A stretch of DNA of 19,747 bases from an uncultured Holophagaceae bacterium (GCA_903927605.1 CAIYNT010000230.1:1-19747), one strand, 5' to 3'; positions 1 to 7,476 are shown, counted from the first letter of the stretch. Translations and numbers: made by a program. The notes: generated by a model not told the origin, from the sequence alone.

Positions 1-2
1 CC

Positions 3-818
3 CTGGGCGTGCCTGATGAGATCCTGGAAGCCGTGAGGGGTTACGCGCGCCGGTTGGCCCTGGACCTGGGCGTGCTGGGCCTCATGAACCTGCAGTTCGC
101 CGTGAAGGATGGCATCGCCTACTGCCTGGAGGCCAACCCCAGGGCCAGCCGCACGGTGCCCTTCGTGAGCAAGGCCACGGGCGTGGACTGGGCGGGCGTG
201 GCCGCCCGCATCGGTCTGGGCCAGAGCCTGAAAGCTCAGGGCGTCACGGATGGTGTGCCCCGCGCGGTCTCGGTGAAGGGTGTGGTCTTCCCCTTCGCCA
301 AGTTCCCCGGCGTGGATCCGGTGCTGGGTCCCGAGATGAAGAGCACGGGCGAAGTCATGGGCATCGGTGACACCTTCGGCGAGGCCTACGCCAAGGCCCT
401 GCTGGCGGCAGGCATCCCGCTGCCCTTGTCGGGCACGGTGTTCCTCACGGTAAACGACGCGGATAAGGCGCGGCTTCCGGAGCTGGCCCACAAGCTGGTG
501 TCACTGGGTTTCGGCCTCTGCGCGACGGAGGGCACCGCCCGGACGCTGGAGTCCGTGGGCCTCAAGGTGCGCCGCATCTTCAAGGTGAACGAGGGCCGGC
601 CCAACGCGGTGGACCTGCTGAAGAACGGCGAGGTGCAGTGGGTCATCAACACGCCCCTGGGCCGCGACGCCTTCTTCGACGAAGGGTCCATCCGCAAGGA
701 GGCCCTGCGCCTGAAGATCCCCTGCCTCACCAACCTCAGCGCCGCCCTCGCCGCCTGCGAGGCCGTGGAGACCCTGCGGGGCGAGATGAAAGTGCGGGCC
801 ATTCAGTCACTGGCGTAG
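3..818 (+). CDS. carB: Carbamoyl-phosphate synthase large subunit, C-terminal part (5' truncated by window)
   Basis: This is the 3' end of the large subunit that makes carbamoyl phosphate from bicarbonate, ammonia (from glutamine via the small subunit) and two ATP, feeding pyrimidine and arginine synthesis in the cytosol. The reading frame is open from the window edge, so the GTG at 9 is internal. The first ~75 residues are the end of the second ATP-grasp unit, with the hallmark EANPRASRTVPFVSKATG. From about residue 150 the allosteric MGS-like domain follows, with the CATEGTA loop and later NTPLGRDAF and LTNLSAA. The protein ends with a TAG at 816-818. The neighbour downstream is unrelated, so any car operon would lie upstream of the window. 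I see no frameshift or missing motif in the visible part. The family assignment is secure; the full length cannot be judged. Confidence 0.96.
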   Translation: MGVPDEILEAVRGYARRLALDLGVLGLMNLQFAVKDGIAYCLEANPRASRTVPFVSKATGVDWAGVAARIGLGQSLKAQGVTDGVPRAVSVKGVVFPFAKFPGVDPVLGPEMKSTGEVMGIGDTFGEAYAKALLAAGIPLPLSGTVFLTVNDADKARLPELAHKLVSLGFGLCATEGTARTLESVGLKVRRIFKVNEGRPNAVDLLKNGEVQWVINTPLGRDAFFDEGSIRKEALRLKIPCLTNLSAALAACEAVETLRGEMKVRAIQSLA

Positions 819-847
819 TCCCGCACCAAGAAACACAGACTTCTTAT

Positions 848-913
848 CCACAGATTCCGCTGATTCCCACAGATTTTTTTCGTTTGAATCTGTGCTATCT
901 GTGAAATCTGTGG
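848..913. repeat. Imperfect inverted repeat with ~10-nt internal periodicity (CACAGATT type)
   Basis: The left arm 848-875 and right arm 887-913 are near-perfect reverse complements separated by an 11-nt T-rich loop. Each arm is itself built from three CACAGATT-like units spaced about 10-11 nt apart, roughly one helical turn. It lies between the carB stop and the Shine-Dalgarno of the CoA-binding gene. It could fold into a long hairpin that ends carB transcription. The design matches the inverted repeat at 19343-19430, though the unit sequence differs. Confidence 0.7.
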
Positions 914-937
914 GTGATGTTTTTCCTGGAGGTGCCT

Positions 938-1348
938 ATGTCCATGTCTATCTCTGAGCGTACCCAGTCCTTTCTGGCCTCGGGCCCCTTCGCCGTGGTG
1001 GGCGCCAGCGTGGACCGCTCGAAGTACGGCAACAAGGTGCTGCGCTGTTATCAGCAGCATGGGAAGGAGGTCTATCCCATCAATCCGAGGGCGGCGGAGG
1101 TCGAGGGACTCAAGGCCTATCCCTCATTGGCAGCGCTGCCCGTGCAGCCCAAGGCCATCTCGGTGATCACGCCACCCGCCATCACGGAGCGGGTGGTGTG
1201 CGAAGCCGCGGCCGCGGGTGTGACGCACATCTGGATGCAGCCCGGCGCCGAGAACGAGGCCGCCATCCGTACGGCGGAATCCCTGGGGCTGTCCGTCATC
1301 GCGGGGGGGCCGTGCCTGCTGGTGGTGATGGGGTACCGGGAACGCTGA
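938..1348 (+). CDS. CoA-binding domain protein (YccU-like Rossmann fold)
   Basis: A 136-residue, single-domain cytosolic protein of the CoA-binding family (Pfam CoA_binding_2 type), related to the N-terminal domain of succinyl-CoA synthetase alpha subunits. Visible landmarks are the N-terminal strand and glycine turn FAVVGASVDRSKYGN, the VYPINPRA segment after the second strand, and the motif HIWMQPGAENE near residue 100, all typical of the family. The ATG at 938 is preferred because GGAGG at 928-932 sits 5 nt ahead; the GTG at 914 would fall inside the upstream inverted repeat. The biochemical role of these stand-alone proteins is poorly defined, and some bind CoA in redox-responsive fashion. 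It is followed immediately by the hairpin cluster at 1345-1431 and has no operon partner here. Confidence 0.88.
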   Translation: MSMSISERTQSFLASGPFAVVGASVDRSKYGNKVLRCYQQHGKEVYPINPRAAEVEGLKAYPSLAALPVQPKAISVITPPAITERVVCEAAAAGVTHIWMQPGAENEAAIRTAESLGLSVIAGGPCLLVVMGYRER

Positions 1349-1431
1349 ATCTGCTGCGCAGATTCAGTAGGGGATTCGCTGTGCGAATCCGGAAGACTTC
1401 TTTTCTTACTGAATTCGCACAGCGAATTCAG
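1345..1431. repeat. Cluster of three REP-like hairpins, outer pair in inverted orientation
   Basis: Three perfect stem-loops follow one another. Hairpin 1 has arms 1345-1354 and 1358-1367 (CTGAATCTGC/GCAGATTCAG). Hairpin 2 has arms 1372-1379 and 1383-1390 (GGATTCGC/GCGAATCC). Hairpin 3 has arms 1409-1418 and 1422-1431 (CTGAATTCGC/GCGAATTCAG). All have 3-nt loops. Hairpin 3 read on the minus strand resembles hairpin 1, each beginning GCTGAAT and ending ATTCAGTA, so the outer two form an inverted pair like a REPIN or BIME. The cluster lies between convergent genes, where it could terminate both transcripts; a pyrimidine-rich stretch follows hairpin 2. Confidence 0.75.
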
Positions 1432-1432
1432 C

Positions 1433-1526
1433 CTACGCCAGCCCCAGGTTCCGCCGCACTTCCTGACGGTGCTCCTCATGGGCCTGGATCACCTTCGGCA
1501 CCTCGTTCTGCCAGAGGTTCGCAAAA
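1433..1526 (-). pseudogene. Displaced C-terminal segment of the zeta-like gene
   Basis: On the minus strand this frame reads ANLWQNEVPKVIQAHEEHRQ and on to a TAG, with strongly G/C-ending codons typical of this genome. The annotated upstream frame instead runs out into Pro/Gly-rich sequence. Removing one T from the minus-strand TTTT at 1526-1523 joins the two frames as HLLRRF-ANLW. I read it as the true C-terminus of the upstream gene, separated by a real indel or a homopolymer sequencing error. Confidence 0.6.
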
Positions 1527-2447
1527 TCGGCGAAGGAGATGGTCGGCCTCGCTTCGGCGCCAGGCGTCGAGCGTTCGGTTGAGTCCTGCGAGCACATCTC
1601 GCGGGTACCAGGCTTGGGGGTCATGGGTGGGATTCCTTAGAAGAGAAAGGTAAGCGGTCTGGAGCTGGTAGGCAACCACAGATTCGACGGCTTTGGGCTT
1701 GGCCCGCACACTGGCCAAAGCCTCCCGACCTTCGGTCATGCGGCCCGGCCCCTCCTCGTCCACCCGCACGTGGTAGAGCTGTAGACTGCGGCCTACCCGC
1801 GGGGCCAAGCCCAGGAAGGTGAAGGGCGCCCAGGCATGGGCCCGGGCCATGCGGTGCAGGGGCACGTAGCGGCCCTCGCGTTCGGAGCGGGCCAGCATGG
1901 CCTTCAGGGAACCTTCGGGGGCGCGGTCGGTGTAGGCGAGATGGACTTCCCCACAGCCCGCCCGCCGGATGCGGCCCAGCAGGAAGGCGACGCCTTCGGG
2001 ATCGGTGTGGGGCGCGTCGAATACGGCGCCAAAGGCCGGCCCCAGGGCCAGGGCGCCCGTGGTCTTGCCCGTGGCCTGGCCGCCCATGAAGATGATCACG
2101 GGCTCGCCCCGGGCGTAGGCCAGGGCCCGATCCCGCAGGCGCTTGCCCAGGGCGTTCAGGTGCACCGCCGCGCGGCCTGCGGGATCCTCCAGCGCTTCAT
2201 AGCCCTGGGTGGGGTTGCGCCGCAGGCTGGGCAGCAGCGTGGCCAGCACATCGCCATTGACCAGCTGGCCATCCAGTGTGCCAGGGAAGTTGGCGTAGTC
2301 CTCCAGGGACTGGTCCGCGTGCCGGGCTAGGCTGGCGGCTTCCCGCTCAAGGGCCTCCCGCAGGTTGCTGCGCTCACCTTCCGCCAGCTCCCAGTAGGAG
2401 CGGCGCTCGTGCCAGGCCACATCCTGCCAACGTTTCTCGGAAGTCAT
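1476..2447 (-). CDS. Zeta-toxin-like P-loop kinase, C-terminus apparently frameshifted
   Basis: The open frame encodes 323 residues. A charged helical N-terminus (~1-110) precedes a nucleotide-binding core with the Walker A motif GGQATGKT at 122-129. The segment AYTDRAPEGSLKAMLARS at ~171-188 and the following EGR-x-VPL resemble the region after the catalytic Asp in zeta-toxin/PezT-type kinases, which phosphorylate UDP-N-acetyl sugars. Whether this protein has that activity is unknown, and no epsilon-type antitoxin is adjacent. The last ~17 codons of this frame use atypical codons. If the A4 run at 1523-1526 had three A, the frame would continue in good codon usage to a stop at 1433-1435, giving a 337-aa protein that ends 2 nt before the hairpin cluster. 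The gene is divergent from the acyltransferase gene, with only 31 nt between the two starts. Confidence 0.75.
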   Translation of the reverse strand: MTSEKRWQDVAWHERRSYWELAEGERSNLREALEREAASLARHADQSLEDYANFPGTLDGQLVNGDVLATLLPSLRRNPTQGYEALEDPAGRAAVHLNALGKRLRDRALAYARGEPVIIFMGGQATGKTTGALALGPAFGAVFDAPHTDPEGVAFLLGRIRRAGCGEVHLAYTDRAPEGSLKAMLARSEREGRYVPLHRMARAHAWAPFTFLGLAPRVGRSLQLYHVRVDEEGPGRMTEGREALASVRAKPKAVESVVAYQLQTAYLSLLRNPTHDPQAWYPRDVLAGLNRTLDAWRRSEADHLLRRFCEPLAERGAEGDPGP

Positions 2448-2478
2448 CCGGAAACAGTACTAGATTTATGCTGAAGGC

Positions 2479-3381
2479 ATGCAGACCCGCCCCTCCGTCC
2501 TCCTCTTCCCCGGCCAGGGTACTGAGGCTGTGGGTATGTCCGCGGGTTGGGAAGCCCACGGGGCCTGGGCGGACACGGTGCGGGCAGCCGAAGTCCACAC
2601 GGGCTATCCACTCCGGCGCCTGATGGCGGAAGGGCCCCTGGCGGAACTCCGGTTCCAGCGCCATGCGCCTTATGCGGTGTTGGCCCACTCCGTGGGGGTG
2701 TTCCGCGCCTGGCGCGAAGCGGGGCTGCCCCTTCCGGTGGCGGCGGCCGGGCACAGCATGGGATTCTACTCAGCCCTGGTGGCGGCGGAGGTCGTTTCCA
2801 TCGAGACCGTGCTGGACCTGCTATCCGCCGTGGAGGACACGAGCGAAGCTGCCTTCGCGGACCGGCCCATGGGCATGGCCTTTGTCATCGGTATGCCGGA
2901 GTTGGAAGTGCGGAAGATCCTGCTCGCCCATCCGGCTCTGGTGCTCTCGAACCGCAATGGCCAGGCGCAGTTCACGGTCTCGGGACCCGTGGACGAGCTG
3001 GAGCCTCTGGTGGACGCCCTCCGGCCCACGGCGTTCAAGGTGGGACTGCTGCCGGTCCGACACCCGCTGCACGGCCCCCACATGGCGGCGTTGCTCCCGG
3101 CCATCTCGCGACGGATGGGGGCCGCGGGACCCGTCGCGCCGGCCTTCCCCTTGATCTCCCACTTCGACGGCCGGTTGCTCTCGACTGGCCTTGAAGCCTG
3201 GGACGAGGGCCTGGCTTCGGTGACCCTGCCCGTGGATTGGCTGGCGGTGGTGGCCCGACTCCGGGTTCTGAACTCGCCTCTGGCCGAATGCGGGCATGGC
3301 AGCCAGCTGGCGGGGCTGACCCGCTGGGCTGAGCGGAACTTCCAGGTGCCCAGCCTCCAGCTTCCACCCGTGCAGACCTGA
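2479..3381 (+). CDS. FabD-like acyltransferase (malonyl-CoA:ACP transacylase fold) lacking the canonical Arg
   Basis: A 300-residue protein with the FabD/acyltransferase fold, which transfers an acyl group from CoA to an acyl carrier protein through a serine ester. Visible are the oxyanion-loop motif GQG (12-14), the nucleophile elbow GHSMG with Ser93, the SNRNGQAQFTVSG stretch (157-169) matching the family ANxNxxxQxVxSG, and the catalytic His in HPLHGPHM (His198 by alignment). The Arg that binds the malonyl carboxylate (Arg117 of E. coli FabD) aligns with Val118, so substrate preference is probably not malonyl. No fab or acp genes lie beside it. The ATG at 2479 has only a poorly spaced GAAGG before it, so the transcript may be leaderless. 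A housekeeping fabD is expected elsewhere in the genome. Confidence 0.85.
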   Translation: MQTRPSVLLFPGQGTEAVGMSAGWEAHGAWADTVRAAEVHTGYPLRRLMAEGPLAELRFQRHAPYAVLAHSVGVFRAWREAGLPLPVAAAGHSMGFYSALVAAEVVSIETVLDLLSAVEDTSEAAFADRPMGMAFVIGMPELEVRKILLAHPALVLSNRNGQAQFTVSGPVDELEPLVDALRPTAFKVGLLPVRHPLHGPHMAALLPAISRRMGAAGPVAPAFPLISHFDGRLLSTGLEAWDEGLASVTLPVDWLAVVARLRVLNSPLAECGHGSQLAGLTRWAERNFQVPSLQLPPVQT

Positions 3382-3500
3382 GGAAAGGCAAGCTCCAGCG
3401 CGAAAAAAGCGTGCTTCCTGGCGGGCGATTCGCTGGATCGTCTCCCCGCGGCTCTGCCATCATGGGGCTTCCGCTCCCTTCGACCAGGATCCTCTTACCC

Positions 3501-5315
3501 ATGTCCAGTTCCAGTCTAATTCTTGGCGAGGCCCTCGCCAATCGCTGCTCCCAGGTGCTCTACCGCTGCCTGGAGGAAGTGGGCAGCACCAAAGGGGCTC
3601 TCTACCTGAGGACGCCTGGACAGGAAGCCTTTGAAGTGGTCAGCTTCTATGGCTGGCCCCGGGGCACGCGGCCGCCAGTGACCATTCCTTCGGATCACCC
3701 CCTGCTGGTGCGGGCGCAGCATGTCCGGCGCTCCTTCGTGGTGAACGACGCGGCCGAACTGCCCGAGCTGGCGACCTTCGGCCAGGGCGGCGAGTGGCCG
3801 AGGTATCTCATCACGCCCGTTTATCTGGCAGGCGAATGGGTGGGGCTGCTGATCCAACGGGACCGTATCAAGGGTGGCACCTTTGAAGTGGAACGCGACG
3901 AACCGCCCACCTTGGCCATCTGTGGGGATCTGGTCCAGGCGCTGCGGGAATTCCGGCTCTATGGCTCGACCCCCCGGCCTGACCAGGTGTCGCTGTCGCC
4001 CCATGTTCCGGACCCGCCCGCCCCTGAGCCGGTCCTGGCGCCAAGTCCCGTGCCTCCTGGCCTGCCCAGAGCCGCCGCGGTCATTGACGAAGTGCCCGCG
4101 GCCGAACGTCTGCTGCCGCCCGCCCTGGTGACGACACCACCCCAGCGGACGCAGGAATTCCACCTCCCCTCGACCGGCCCCTCTGCGCAGGAGCGGATGT
4201 ACGGCTTTCCAAGTGGTCGGGACGGCTACGCGGCGCTGCCCTGGGAGTCGGATCGCACCCTCAGTGGCTGGGTGGCTCCCCAACCCCCAAATCCCGAACG
4301 GAAACGCGGGATGGTGCTCCCCGAACAGAGAGCCTATTTCTGGGAGATCGCGGGGCTGCTGAGCCAGATCCTCACCGCCTCGGCGGTGGCCCTCTGGATC
4401 GAGGATCCCGAGGAGATCCGGCCCATCCTCGCCTACAGCATCCTGCCCCTGTCGCCGGACCTGCAACAGCAGATCCTCGCCCATGCCACCTTCCACTTGC
4501 CGAGGGTAATGGAGGAGGATCTTCGCCTCATCACCCACGTCGACTTGGCCGAATCGGCCGAGATCCAGGGGGCTTTCTCGACCTACCTCCCGCTCCTGCT
4601 CAACGAGACGCCACACGGGCACGATCTGTTGATGGTGTTCCGTCAGGAAGAGCATTCCTTCTCCATCTCCGAGATCGAAGTCATCCAGAAGCTGGGTCGC
4701 ATCCTGGGCCTCCATCTGCAGGAGGCGCGCCTCCACGAGCGCTACCATCATGCCTTCCTGTCCGTGAGCCACCGGATCCTCCAGTCCAGCGAAAGCCGGT
4801 TGCCGAGCCTCCGGCCCCACAGCCTCGCCACGGCCCGGTTGGCGCGGGACCTGGCGCTGAGTCTCGAGCTTTCCACCGAGGAGGTGGAGGCCGTCAGCAT
4901 TGCCGCCATCCTGCACGATGTCGGTCTGCTGATGCTGGACCCGGCCATGCTGAGCAAGGCGGACCTGAATGCCGAGGAAGTGAAGAAGATCCGCAACCAC
5001 CCCGAGTTGGCGGCGGTGTTCCTGAAGGATCTGCGCTTCCCCTTTGAAGTGGTGAAGATCATCCGGCATCATCATGAACGCTGGGATGGACGGGGCTACC
5101 CGGAGGGCCTGATGGAAACGGCCATCCCCATGGGGAGCCGCATCATCGGCCTGATCGAGGCCTATGAGGTGATGACCAGCGGCAAGGGCTACCGGCGCTC
5201 CAAGGGCTACCACCAGGTGCTGAGGGAGCTACAGAACGAAGCCGGATCCCAGTTCGATCCCAGGATTGTGGAAGCCTTTTCCCAGCTCATGACACGAAAG
5301 GGTGAGGGAGGGTAG
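3501..5315 (+). CDS. GAF-GAF-like sensor with HD-GYP domain, altered metal-ligand positions
   Basis: A soluble 604-residue protein. Residues ~5-150 look like a GAF domain, ~160-270 form a Pro-rich linker, ~280-420 a second GAF-like region, and ~440-595 an HD-GYP domain, the family that hydrolyses cyclic di-GMP. The HD pair is H472-D473, HHH is 523-525 and the GYP is 532-534 within DGRGYPEGL. The usual HDxGK Lys is Leu476, and the Asp of the VaDxYDAL motif is Glu553. Both are metal- or active-site positions in studied HD-GYP enzymes, so activity may be reduced or the domain may be a sensor. The ATG at 3501 is chosen because the good domain sequence starts there; a GTG at 3411 and an ATG at 3462 extend the frame with unstructured sequence. 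The gene ends 22 nt before the next start, suggesting co-transcription. Confidence 0.87.
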   Translation: MSSSSLILGEALANRCSQVLYRCLEEVGSTKGALYLRTPGQEAFEVVSFYGWPRGTRPPVTIPSDHPLLVRAQHVRRSFVVNDAAELPELATFGQGGEWPRYLITPVYLAGEWVGLLIQRDRIKGGTFEVERDEPPTLAICGDLVQALREFRLYGSTPRPDQVSLSPHVPDPPAPEPVLAPSPVPPGLPRAAAVIDEVPAAERLLPPALVTTPPQRTQEFHLPSTGPSAQERMYGFPSGRDGYAALPWESDRTLSGWVAPQPPNPERKRGMVLPEQRAYFWEIAGLLSQILTASAVALWIEDPEEIRPILAYSILPLSPDLQQQILAHATFHLPRVMEEDLRLITHVDLAESAEIQGAFSTYLPLLLNETPHGHDLLMVFRQEEHSFSISEIEVIQKLGRILGLHLQEARLHERYHHAFLSVSHRILQSSESRLPSLRPHSLATARLARDLALSLELSTEEVEAVSIAAILHDVGLLMLDPAMLSKADLNAEEVKKIRNHPELAAVFLKDLRFPFEVVKIIRHHHERWDGRGYPEGLMETAIPMGSRIIGLIEAYEVMTSGKGYRRSKGYHQVLRELQNEAGSQFDPRIVEAFSQLMTRKGEGG

Positions 5316-5337
5316 TACCCTGCCCCTGGAGTCTTCA

Positions 5338-5889
5338 ATGCTCTTCGTCCGATCCCAGCGTGGCTTCACTATGGCCCTGGCCTTGGCCATGGCTGTGGTG
5401 ATGGGGTTGATGCTCATGAAGACAGCCCCGGACGTGCGGGCCGAGGTGCAGCGGGAGAATGAGTCCGAGCTGATCTTCCGGGGAGAAGCCCTGGCCGCCG
5501 CCCTCCAGACCTACTCGACGAAGACCGGACGGTATCCCACCGATCTCGAAGAATTGATGAAGGTGCGACCCCGCATCCTCCGGCAGAAATACAAGGATCC
5601 GATGACCGCCGATGGGGAATGGGATTACATCACCCAGGTTCAGCCTGGCGCCTCCGGCAACAAGGAAGGGCTTCCCATCGTCGGCGTGCGGAGCAAAAGC
5701 CTCGTCAACGGCATCCACATCTACCAGAAGAAGGAGCTGGTGCGGGATTGGCAGTTCAGCGCGGTGCAGAACCTGCTGGGTGTCCCGGATGCGGTGGGGA
5801 ATGCTGCCGGCCTGCCCAAGGCGGGCAATGCCGTGAACGTACCTGCCACGAACACCCCCGCCGCCGCACCTGCCACGCCGAAGGAGTAA
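5338..5889 (+). CDS. Type IV pilin/type II secretion pseudopilin-like protein, no Glu at +5
   Basis: A 183-residue protein beginning with a short basic leader and the prepilin-like junction QRG|FTM, followed by one hydrophobic helix (residues ~10-31) and a soluble domain. The soluble part contains TYSTKTGRYPTDLEELMK, typical of GspG-like pseudopilins, and ends in an Ala/Pro/Thr-rich tail (~155-183). Prepilin peptidase should cut after Gly9. The normally conserved Glu at +5 of the mature protein is Leu14, as in minor pseudopilins of the GspK type. The start at 5338 has GGAG at 5328-5331; the GTG at 5302 would overlap the HD-GYP gene. The next gene starts 2 nt after the stop, its Shine-Dalgarno lying inside the last codons here. 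No other secretion genes are in view. Confidence 0.75.
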   Translation: MLFVRSQRGFTMALALAMAVVMGLMLMKTAPDVRAEVQRENESELIFRGEALAAALQTYSTKTGRYPTDLEELMKVRPRILRQKYKDPMTADGEWDYITQVQPGASGNKEGLPIVGVRSKSLVNGIHIYQKKELVRDWQFSAVQNLLGVPDAVGNAAGLPKAGNAVNVPATNTPAAAPATPKE

Positions 5890-5891
5890 GG

Positions 5892-7028
5892 GTGCCCTGG
5901 AAAGCCGTGACTGTCCTCCTCGTTTCGGGCATGACCCTGTACGCCCAGAATGTCCAGGGTTGGGCGCGGCGGTTGGAGGGGCGGGGTATTACGGTGTCTG
6001 CGGGACTATGGGACGCCGCCACCGGGAAGGCCCTGGAACGCCACCACGATGACCTGGCGCTGGTGCCCGCCAGCACCACCAAGGCCGTCACGACCTATGC
6101 CCTGCTCAAGACGCTGAAGCCCGATTTCACCCTGGAAACTGAGGTCTGGGGGGACCTGAAGGACGGGGTGGTGCTGGGTGATCTCGTCTTCAAGGGCGGC
6201 GGGGATCCCCTCCTCACCAGTGAGCGCATCTGGAGGTTGGCCCAGACTCTCCGGAAGCAGGGGCTCCAGCGCGTCACGGGGAGCATCCGCCTGGACCAGA
6301 GCGCCTTCGACGGCCAGCGGGAGCCCCGGGGGTGGGAGAACACGTCGGAGAACACCCTCCCGCCCGTGCTGCCGCTCTCGGTGAACTTCAACCGGGATGA
6401 GGATGGCCACATGGTGAAGGATCCGGAACGCCAGTCCCGGGAGACCATCCACCGGATCCTCCAGGAGGTGGGCATCACCGTCGAGGGCAGGGCCGAAGGA
6501 GGAGGGACGCCTCGCAAGCTCCTGAGCTGGACCTCACCCCCCATGCGGTCTCTGGTGGTGGACATCAACAAGTGGTCGAACAACTTCATGATCGAGATGC
6601 TGGTCCGAGAATTTGGCGCGGGCTCCTGGCCCCGGGGCGTGAAACGGATCCAGGAGTTCTACCGCACGTCCTTCAACCTGGGGCCGGAGGCCGTGTGTAT
6701 CACGGATGGATCTGGGCTCAGCAAGGACAATCGCCTGTCCGCCCGCACGTTGGCCATCATCTTGCGGGGTGCCTACCACGACTTTGAAGTAGGGCCCGAG
6801 TTCGTTTCTTCCCTGAAGATCATCGGGGGCGAACCCTGGAAGCTGAGGGTGAAGGACGCCAACCTCACGCGCCGGGTGCGCGTGAAGACCGGCCATCTGG
6901 ACCGCGTCACCAGCCTCTGTGGCTACCTGCAGACCCTGGATGGGCAGGTGCGTGTATTCGCCATCCTGCTCAATGGTCCCGCCCAGGATGAGGATGTGTG
7001 GGAACAGGTCTCCCGCTGGGCGAACTAA
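5892..7028 (+). CDS. dacB: D-alanyl-D-alanine carboxypeptidase/endopeptidase, PBP4 family (S13)
   Basis: A 378-residue periplasmic peptidase that trims or cleaves cross-links in peptidoglycan. The N-terminus (~1-19) is a signal peptide ending TLYAQ. The active-site triad of motifs is complete: SxxK as S61-T-T-K64, SxN as S229-N-N, and KTG at 332-334; DGSGLS near residue 275 is also typical of family S13. It is shorter than E. coli PBP4 (477 aa), and the missing length falls between SxxK and SxN, in the variable inserted domains. The GTG start at 5892 is chosen because AAGGAG at 5881-5886 precedes it by 5 nt and the signal peptide starts there; the frame is open further upstream but that part is antisense-like noise. 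It is translationally coupled to the pseudopilin-like gene. Confidence 0.9.
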   Translation: MPWKAVTVLLVSGMTLYAQNVQGWARRLEGRGITVSAGLWDAATGKALERHHDDLALVPASTTKAVTTYALLKTLKPDFTLETEVWGDLKDGVVLGDLVFKGGGDPLLTSERIWRLAQTLRKQGLQRVTGSIRLDQSAFDGQREPRGWENTSENTLPPVLPLSVNFNRDEDGHMVKDPERQSRETIHRILQEVGITVEGRAEGGGTPRKLLSWTSPPMRSLVVDINKWSNNFMIEMLVREFGAGSWPRGVKRIQEFYRTSFNLGPEAVCITDGSGLSKDNRLSARTLAIILRGAYHDFEVGPEFVSSLKIIGGEPWKLRVKDANLTRRVRVKTGHLDRVTSLCGYLQTLDGQVRVFAILLNGPAQDEDVWEQVSRWAN

Positions 7029-7085
7029 TCTCCACCCATTGTTGATCTCCCGCTTCTGGCGGACGATGAGAGCTGAGGAGTTGCC

Positions 7086-7457
7086 ATGTCCCGCATCGCC
7101 ATCGTGGATGACAGCCGTCTGGTCCGGGCCTTTGCGGCCGGGGCCCTGCGTGCCAAGGGCCACGATACGATCGAGGTGGAGCCGACCTCCTTGTTCGAGG
7201 TGCTGAAGGTGCTCCGGGAGACCCCGGTGGACCTGCTCGTGGCGGATTTCCTCATGCCCGAATGCCCCGGAGAGAGCCTGGTCCGGGCCTGCCGGGAAGA
7301 TGCCGCCCTGCGGGAACTGCCCATCCTGGTGGTGTCGGCCCATCGCGACGACATCAGCCTGCAGCGCCTGCAGCTGATGGGCATCTCCGGCTTCCTGCTG
7401 AAGCCGGTGGAGGCCTCGGCCCTGGTGGCCAAGGTGGCTGAGGCCCTGGCGGAGTGA
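7086..7457 (+). CDS. Single-domain response regulator (CheY-like receiver)
   Basis: A 123-residue stand-alone receiver domain. All phosphorylation residues are present: the acidic pair Asp8-Asp9, the phosphoacceptor Asp54 in VADFLMP, the switch Ser84 in VVSAH, and Lys106 in LLKP. There is no output domain, so it should act by protein contact, as CheY does, or as a phosphotransfer intermediate. The start has AGGAG at 7076-7080, 5 nt ahead. No histidine kinase is adjacent; it lies 57 nt after the PBP4 gene and 19 nt before the transporter gene, so it may be part of the same transcript. The partner kinase cannot be inferred from context. Confidence 0.93.
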   Translation: MSRIAIVDDSRLVRAFAAGALRAKGHDTIEVEPTSLFEVLKVLRETPVDLLVADFLMPECPGESLVRACREDAALRELPILVVSAHRDDISLQRLQLMGISGFLLKPVEASALVAKVAEALAE

Positions 7458-7476
7458 CGTCGACGGGGCCGCTCCC

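Noticed and set aside
1345..1431. A small CRISPR array
   Set aside because: The units are palindromes of unequal sequence and spacing, with no constant direct repeat and spacer pattern and no cas genes.
3516..5213. A 565-codon open frame on the minus strand
   Set aside because: It is antisense to the GAF/HD-GYP gene, has Gln/His/Arg/Gly-rich sequence of no family, and results from the high GC content.
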